Source of the DNA: an uncultured Clostridia bacterium
GTDB lineage: Bacteria; Bacillota; Clostridia; Oscillospirales; Acutalibacteraceae
Direction of reading: 5' to 3'
Length of the DNA stretch: 8,821 nucleotides
NCBI GenBank assembly: GCA_937888485.1
Contig: CALAQQ010000149.1
Span: 1-8,821 of the forward strand
The translations under genes were made by a program, and so were the position numbers. This document shows, in pieces, positions 7,581-8,821 of the stretch (position 1 is its first letter; each line of letters begins with the position of its first letter). Below the pieces are notes generated by a model, which ran no database searches, was not told where the DNA came from, and saw only the letters and a list, made by a program, of their open reading frames with translations.

Positions 7581-8336
7581 TTATTTCTTCTCTGTCTGTT
7601 TTAGTTTTTCGGTACTATCGAGATTCTTATAGAGGAAATTATCCGCACTGCCTGTGATGTTCATACTTCCCGGTCGGGTATAAACGGTTGCGTTTTCCTG
7701 CATTCTTACTGATTTATTTTTTGATGCTATACCGTTAATGATAAGAAAACCGACAAGCAGACCGATAAGAAGCGAAACAGGCAGCCATATAATTGAAACG
7801 CCATCTTTTTTATTTACGGTTTCCTGCTCGTCTGCTTCGCCTGCGTAAACAAACTCGTCGGCATTATAAACATATCCGCCCGAATATCCGTTTTCAAGAT
7901 ATTCCATTGCAAGCTCATAGCAGGCATATATTCCGCCGTAATAGCTTTCGTTCAGATCATAGGCATCTTTCATACTGTCAACGGCGGCATCGGTCAGATA
8001 TTCTCCCGCATTGCCCGATACAAAGGTGAAATACGCTTTGTCCCAATCGTCGTGAACGATTATTATTCCGTTTTCATTATCGGTGTAATCACCATAAGTT
8101 TCTGATGCAAATTCATCGGCAGTTACGTCTCCGGTGCCTTCGGTTACGCAGAAAAGTACTGTAATGCCGTAAACCGTTTCAAGCTTTTCGGCAAACAAAT
8201 CGAGTTCTTCGAGTTCACTTGAAGATAATTTATCGGCATAGTCAATAACATAATTCTGTGTATAAGCCGATGCGGAAATCATCGCCGAAAGACAAATTAT
8301 AACCGCAATCAAAGTTGCAAAAATCTTTTTAGTCAT
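7581..8336 (-). CDS. TPM-domain membrane protein, YdjH-like
   Basis: The 251-residue protein has a signal peptide (1-24, ending ASA). An extracytoplasmic TPM domain (about 27-150) begins VIDYADKLSSSELEELDLFA and continues through YGITVLFCV (56-64), NGIIIVHDDWDKAYFTFVSG (89-108) and a YGGIYACYELAMEYL helix (133-147). A single membrane span follows at about 180-203 (IIWLPVSLLIGLLVGFLII), then a 45-residue cytoplasmic tail with TRPGSMNITGSADNFLYKN (220-238). TPM folds were once called phosphatases, but in several proteins they act as scaffolds or assembly factors. Length, topology and the zinc-ribbon-type membrane protein upstream match Bacillus subtilis YdjH, which together with YdjG and the SPFH protein YdjI recruits PspA to stressed membranes. 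Start: a perfect AAGGAGGTG site 7 bases upstream overlaps the stop codon of the preceding gene. Family assignment is firm; equivalence to YdjH is inferred from context. Confidence 0.9.
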   Translation of the reverse strand: MTKKIFATLIAVIICLSAMISASAYTQNYVIDYADKLSSSELEELDLFAEKLETVYGITVLFCVTEGTGDVTADEFASETYGDYTDNENGIIIVHDDWDKAYFTFVSGNAGEYLTDAAVDSMKDAYDLNESYYGGIYACYELAMEYLENGYSGGYVYNADEFVYAGEADEQETVNKKDGVSIIWLPVSLLIGLLVGFLIINGIASKNKSVRMQENATVYTRPGSMNITGSADNFLYKNLDSTEKLKQTEKK

Positions 8337-8348
8337 TTCCGCACCTCC

Positions 8349-8821
8349 TTAAAGCAGCTCAATCAGCCACATAAGACCGTAGATAACGGCACCTATGCCT
8401 GCACCGAGAAGAAGTGAAGCTTTGGTAACTGCCTTTTTATCCGTCGGAATGTTGCCTACGAATTTGCCCGTCTGACCGTTCATTGCAAAGGTGAATTTTT
8501 CACCGTTCCACGATGTGTTGAGAAGCCACACAGGATAAAGAGCGTATTTATAAATACCATTGGCAATATTCATATTTGCGCCCTGATCTTCAACATCGTC
8601 ATAACCTTTTACTGTTTCCCTGAACGAATCAATAATGCTCTGTCTGATTCTTTCGTTAGCTCTGGGCATACTCTCTTCTGCGGTAACATCGTATTTGTCG
8701 GCAAGGTAGCCTGCGAGATACGCCGTGTTGAAATCTACCGCCTGCGACAAGTCAAAGGGTTCAACAGATTCCATAAGGTCATCGGGCATTTTGGTTGAGC
8801 CGTCAACGGGAATGTTGTCAA
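8349..8821 (-). CDS. C-terminal part of a zinc-ribbon-type membrane protein, YdjG-like (N-terminus outside window)
   Basis: About 157 codons are visible, and the frame is open through the right edge (DNIPVDGSTK precedes the first visible Met at 8789). That Met is therefore internal and has no ribosome binding site. The visible part contains LSQAVDFNTAYLAGYLADKY, a helix with PRANERIRQS, then ALYPVWLLNTSWNGEKFTFA and MNGQTGKFVG, and ends in one membrane helix (KASLLLGAGIGAVIYGLMWL). I recognise this C-terminal half from proteins annotated as TFIIB-type zinc-ribbon-containing, which include Bacillus subtilis YdjG of roughly 340 residues. The zinc-ribbon cysteines themselves would be in the missing N-terminus. 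It is the first visible gene of the right operon, 12 bases before the TPM gene. A role in membrane stress alongside PspA and SPFH proteins is inferred from the family and gene order. Confidence 0.82.
   Translation of the reverse strand, partial: DNIPVDGSTKMPDDLMESVEPFDLSQAVDFNTAYLAGYLADKYDVTAEESMPRANERIRQSIIDSFRETVKGYDDVEDQGANMNIANGIYKYALYPVWLLNTSWNGEKFTFAMNGQTGKFVGNIPTDKKAVTKASLLLGAGIGAVIYGLMWLIELL

Noticed and set aside
8349..8789. Reading the rightmost gene as a complete 146-residue protein starting at 8789
   Set aside because: The frame stays open to the window edge, no ribosome binding site precedes that ATG, and the family's proteins continue upstream with a zinc-ribbon region.

Overview
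The window looks like a chromosome segment of a low-to-moderate GC Gram-positive bacterium of the class Clostridia, probably an anaerobe of gut or rumen type. The reasons are the strong AGGAGG-type ribosome binding sites, the AT-rich intergenic DNA, an encoded tRNA CCA end, a GPH sugar symporter beside a glycosidase, and a YdjG/YdjH-like gene pair typical of Firmicutes. The genus cannot be read from the sequence. All protein genes lie on the minus strand. The only plus-strand gene is a tRNA.

Left part (1-4286): a three-gene operon read right to left. The order is a 12-helix GPH-family sugar:cation symporter, a 738-residue putative glycoside hydrolase of an apparently uncharacterised GH67/GH20-like type, and a secreted calcineurin-like metallophosphoesterase cut off by the window edge. 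The first two genes overlap by 8 bases and the last gap is 24 bases. A good sigma-A-type promoter (TTGACA, 18-base spacer, TGCTATTAT) lies just upstream of the symporter. The likely job is uptake of a glycoside or uronide-type oligosaccharide and its cytoplasmic hydrolysis. The phosphoesterase would work outside the membrane.

Middle part (4287-4942): a 319-base AT-rich divergent control region with two short palindromes, followed by an initiator tRNA-fMet gene with its own near-consensus promoter and an intrinsic terminator. A second hairpin ends the operon arriving from the right. The two hairpins share the sequence GCCTTGAAA.

Right part (4943-8821): a second minus-strand operon of four genes, open at the right edge. 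It encodes the C-terminal part of a membrane protein resembling the zinc-ribbon protein YdjG, a TPM-domain membrane protein resembling YdjH, a soluble DUF6935-like protein with an amphipathic N-terminus, and a 663-residue lipoprotein joining a DUF3298 (RsiV-like) region to a cysteine-rich parallel beta-helix. In Bacillus subtilis YdjG, YdjH and the SPFH protein YdjI work with PspA in membrane stress. This operon may therefore be a variant of that module with an added small protein and an added surface lipoprotein. PspA or SPFH genes, if present, would lie beyond the right edge.
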